From Phormidesmis priestleyi (GTDB lineage Bacteria; Cyanobacteriota; Cyanobacteriia; Phormidesmidales; Phormidesmidaceae): DNA of 6,633 nucleotides. A model generated the notes under the pieces. That model did no database searches. It saw only the letters and a list, made by a program, of their open reading frames with translations, and had not been told where the DNA came from. Every line of letters starts with the position of its first letter. Position 1 is the stretch's first letter. The position numbers and the translations under genes are program-made. This document shows positions 5,087-6,633 of this stretch, one piece after another. The DNA lies in NCBI GenBank assembly GCA_003242115.1, contig QBMP01000182.1, positions 9,293 to 15,925 on the forward strand, read 5' to 3'.

Positions 5087-5423
5087 CTAAGTGTGCCTGA
5101 TAAGTTCGGTTGGCCCAGCCACAAAAAAGATCTCCGTTCTCGGCGTGATTCCGCTCGGCAGGTTCACGATTTAGCTGGCCTGTTGCTGGATCAACGCCGT
5201 AGCAGCCGGGGACAAAATTACCGAACTCGTCAAGTGCACTATCAGCGGCAATCATTCTGCGCGCTGGTAAATAAGGCAGTAAATATCCCGTATTTTCGAC
5301 GGTATGCCATTCGCCCACCTGCCAGCTCAGCGGCATTCCAGCAGCGTTCAATGGTGGAAGTGCGAGAAAAGTAAGGGCGATGATCGCCCCTACTGAAGGC
5401 GGATTAAGTCTGAGTTTTCTCAT
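5073..5423 (-). CDS. Small secreted or periplasmic protein with signal peptide, possibly 3'-truncated
   Basis: The ATG at 5423 has a strong ribosome site, AGGAG at 5429-5433, and is preferred over the ATG at 5486. The 116-residue product starts MRKLRLNPPS, then a hydrophobic core VGAIIALTFLALPPL and a likely cleavage at LNA/A near residue 28. The mature part has two cysteines (GCYG and LFCGW) that could form a disulfide, and polar repeats such as PATGQLNREPAERNHAENGD. The family is unknown. The last codons (LEAGR and TGA) lie in the methyltransferase remnant, so the true C-terminus may have been lost where the two sequences were joined. It is leftward like its neighbours and starts 127 bp past the end of the replication gene. 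Confidence 0.7.
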   Translation of the reverse strand: MRKLRLNPPSVGAIIALTFLALPPLNAAGMPLSWQVGEWHTVENTGYLLPYLPARRMIAADSALDEFGNFVPGCYGVDPATGQLNREPAERNHAENGDLFCGWANRTYQAHLEAGR

Positions 5424-5506
5424 GGGGTCTCCTGAGGTAGAAATAAGCAATGTGGTGACGCTCCGAACTGGCTGGCTCGGCTTCATCGATCAAACGGGCG
5501 GGGTTA

Positions 5507-5522
5507 GCCATTTGCAAATGGC
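5507..5522. promoter_or_regulatory. Perfect 16-bp palindrome upstream of the secreted-protein gene
   Basis: GCCATTTGCAAATGGC is fully self-complementary. It lies between the replication gene's stop (5551) and the secreted gene's start (5423), so it could be an operator or binding site for a symmetric regulator. With no loop it would not act as an RNA hairpin terminator. Confidence 0.45.
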
Positions 5523-5550
5523 GCTGAAAATGTGTTGATGGCCTGCACTC

Positions 5551-6633
5551 TTAGGACGCTTCAGGAATGGAAAATTTGTCTGGCTTTTCACCATCAGCCG
5601 TCAGGCCAATCTCTGAGTACAGAATCCCTTTCATGTCCGCTAGCTTTTTGGCCCAAGCAATCTCTCCCCGACTTATTTTGAACTTGAGCAATCCGATAGC
5701 GGCTTCCCGCTGCTCTGTCTCGGTGCGCTCTAAAGCACTAATCACCGGGGTAGCGGCAGGTTTAGGAGATCGCGCCTCAGCAGTTGCTACTTGCGCCACC
5801 GAAGCGCGATCTTGCAATTCCGTTGCCTCATCGCAACGCAGTGAGAAGTTAGCCCAGTCGCCGTTCTTGAGCATGTTATTAATGAACGTCTTGGCATCGC
5901 CGACACTATCCGGCTGCTCCAGCTTCTGCTTTCGCTTCTGGCAGGCTTTGATCAGAAATTCGTCAAAGTCATTCAGCGTTGGCCCAACCCACCATTGACC
6001 AAAACCATGCGCGACCATTTCGGGGCGTTTGTGCCCAGGTGCTAGAAAGCGAATCTGGTCTTTAGCCATACCAGGATTTCTAGACCACAGCTCGGCAAGG
6101 TCAATTTCATCCGGTGGCTGCTGATAGCGCACCGCGCCAAACTGAAAAATTTCTTTTTTGGTTTCTTCTTTGGTTTCTTTTGACGGTTCTCTTAGAGGTT
6201 CTTGACGGATCGGGTGAGCTGGGCTGCACCCCTGTTGCCCCGAAACTGCACCCCTATTGCACGGGAACTGCACCCCTCTTGCACCAGAATTGCACCCCTC
6301 TACGGAAATTGCACCCCTATCGGAGCTGTTTAATAGGGGTGCAGAAATTGCACCCCTATTCTTGCGCCCTTTAGCCACATCCATGTACTCGTCGAAAGAA
6401 GGCTTGAGCGTTACTGCTGCCCAATTGAATCTGTACTCGTTTGGCGTATTGTGCGTCGCGGGCGCAACAACGACTAACAGGCCCAGCTCTCTAAGCTGGC
6501 TCATAATGCTCTGCACCGAGCGCTCAGAATATCCTGTTTTCCAGGCAATCCGTTTGATAGAGGGGCGGATGCCAGTACCGTCTTCGTAAGCGTGGTCGGC
6601 CAGGGCAAGCATAATGGCCTGATGTGGATGGGA
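5551..6633 (-). CDS. Replication-initiator-like winged-helix protein, 5' end beyond right edge
   Basis: The frame is open to the right edge; numbering from the ATG at 6612, 353 residues remain, with SHPHQAI preceding it in frame, so the true start is outside. Residues 1-70 are a winged helix-turn-helix: LALADHAYEDGTGIRPS, then IKRIAWKTGYSERSVQSIMS and QLRELGLLVV, the pattern of plasmid and phage initiators (HTH_36 / lambda-O-like). Residues about 84-130 are low in structure and coincide with the DNA iterons. Residues 141-155 are a Lys/Glu-rich hinge (KETKEETKKEIFQF). The C-terminal part has a WWVGPTLNDFDEFLIKACQKRKQK segment, resembling helicase-loader contact domains such as DnaT, then a low-complexity tail. 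It would bind the iterons and recruit the replicative helicase. The function is inferred from architecture and embedded repeats. Confidence 0.75.
   Translation of the reverse strand, partial: SHPHQAIMLALADHAYEDGTGIRPSIKRIAWKTGYSERSVQSIMSQLRELGLLVVVAPATHNTPNEYRFNWAAVTLKPSFDEYMDVAKGRKNRGAISAPLLNSSDRGAISVEGCNSGARGVQFPCNRGAVSGQQGCSPAHPIRQEPLREPSKETKEETKKEIFQFGAVRYQQPPDEIDLAELWSRNPGMAKDQIRFLAPGHKRPEMVAHGFGQWWVGPTLNDFDEFLIKACQKRKQKLEQPDSVGDAKTFINNMLKNGDWANFSLRCDEATELQDRASVAQVATAEARSPKPAATPVISALERTETEQREAAIGLLKFKISRGEIAWAKKLADMKGILYSEIGLTADGEKPDKFSIPEAS
6143..6224. other. A/T-rich asymmetric stretch beside the iterons: probable origin unwinding region
   Basis: The stretch at about 6143-6180 is roughly three-quarters A+T and almost pure pyrimidine on the plus strand. 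It has TTGGTTTCTT at 6158 and again at 6170. Between it and the iterons, TTGACGG occurs at 6180 and 6202, again 22 bp apart. In the lambda origin, the A/T-rich, strand-biased unwinding region likewise lies next to the O iterons inside the O gene. Proposed role: unwinding element of a plasmid origin covering about 6143-6360. Confidence 0.55.
6225..6357 (+). repeat. Seven iterons of TGCACCCCT inside the initiator gene
   Basis: Copies of the 9-mer start at 6225, 6247, 6269, 6291, 6310 and 6349 on the plus strand, and one inverted copy is at 6335-6343. The first four are exactly 22 bp apart, about two helical turns, so proteins would bind on one face. Flanking bases are partly shared (ATTG or CTTG before or after). 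The minus-strand gene translates them in three frames (NRGAI, EGCNS, RGVQF, SAPLL), so they are not a protein repeat. They are probable initiator-binding sites. Confidence 0.9.
6332..6360. repeat. Perfect 12-bp inverted repeat formed by iterons 6 and 7
   Basis: AATAGGGGTGCA (6332-6343), GAAAT, TGCACCCCTATT (6349-6360) is a perfect inverted repeat with a 5-bp loop at the wHTH-side end of the iteron array. Inverted iteron pairs beside direct arrays are common sites of initiator dimer binding and autorepression. Confidence 0.85.

Noticed and set aside
4933..5124. 63-aa minus-strand frame (MWLGQPNLSGTLRG and on)
   Set aside because: The neighbouring frame over the same bases clearly reads as a methyltransferase C-terminus, so this frame is a shadow.
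5567..6589. Several plus-strand open frames opposite the initiator gene, one with repeated 'LHPY/APL' peptides
   Set aside because: The repeated peptides are the iterons read from the other strand. No ribosome sites, and the minus-strand frame has recognisable domains.

Overview
The window looks like part of a cyanobacterial plasmid. The organism is inferred from protein style and from two copies of the HIP1 octamer GCGATCGC (918-925, 3223-3230); no chromosomal marker gene is present. The plasmid call rests on a replication-initiator-like gene with embedded iterons at the right end and a small ParA/ParB-like partition cassette wrapped in octamer repeats in the middle. No rRNA, tRNA, CRISPR array or transposase was found.

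Layout. 1-166: 5' part of an unknown gene on the minus strand, running off the left edge, with a 9-bp inverted repeat over its promoter. 205-589: no intact gene; the end of this stretch looks like the last part of a WYL-domain regulator, closing in a strong hairpin. 590-1189 and 1282-1587: two minus-strand hypothetical genes; the first resembles a nucleoid-type protein (coiled coil, Lys/Ala-rich linker, winged-helix-like C-terminus). 1700-3032: parA (plus strand) and a small basic partner gene, with TTTATTGG-type octamers upstream, between, inside and downstream of the genes. 3126-3335: a small one-helix membrane protein on the minus strand. 3382-3507: a start-less open stretch that may be a broken small gene. 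3611-5423: a minus-strand mosaic consisting of a secreted small protein, the last 50 or so codons of a DNA methyltransferase, a complete small methyltransferase-like gene coupled to it by an ATGA overlap, the C-terminal half of a staphylococcal-type nuclease, and a hypothetical gene. 5551-6633: a minus-strand replication-initiator-like gene, open at the right edge.

The most interesting element is inside that last gene. Seven copies of TGCACCCCT lie at 6225-6357, four of them spaced exactly 22 bp apart. Because 22 is not a multiple of 3, the gene reads them in all three frames, so the repeats are conserved as DNA and not as peptide. They lie between a winged-helix N-terminus and the C-terminal part, next to an A/T-rich, strand-asymmetric stretch. 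This is the layout of the phage lambda O gene, which carries its own origin. I infer that the plasmid origin is embedded in its initiator gene. The second system is the partition cassette, whose octamers are probably the centromere and autoregulatory operator. The genes between look like accessory cargo assembled from pieces of restriction-modification or defence-type genes.
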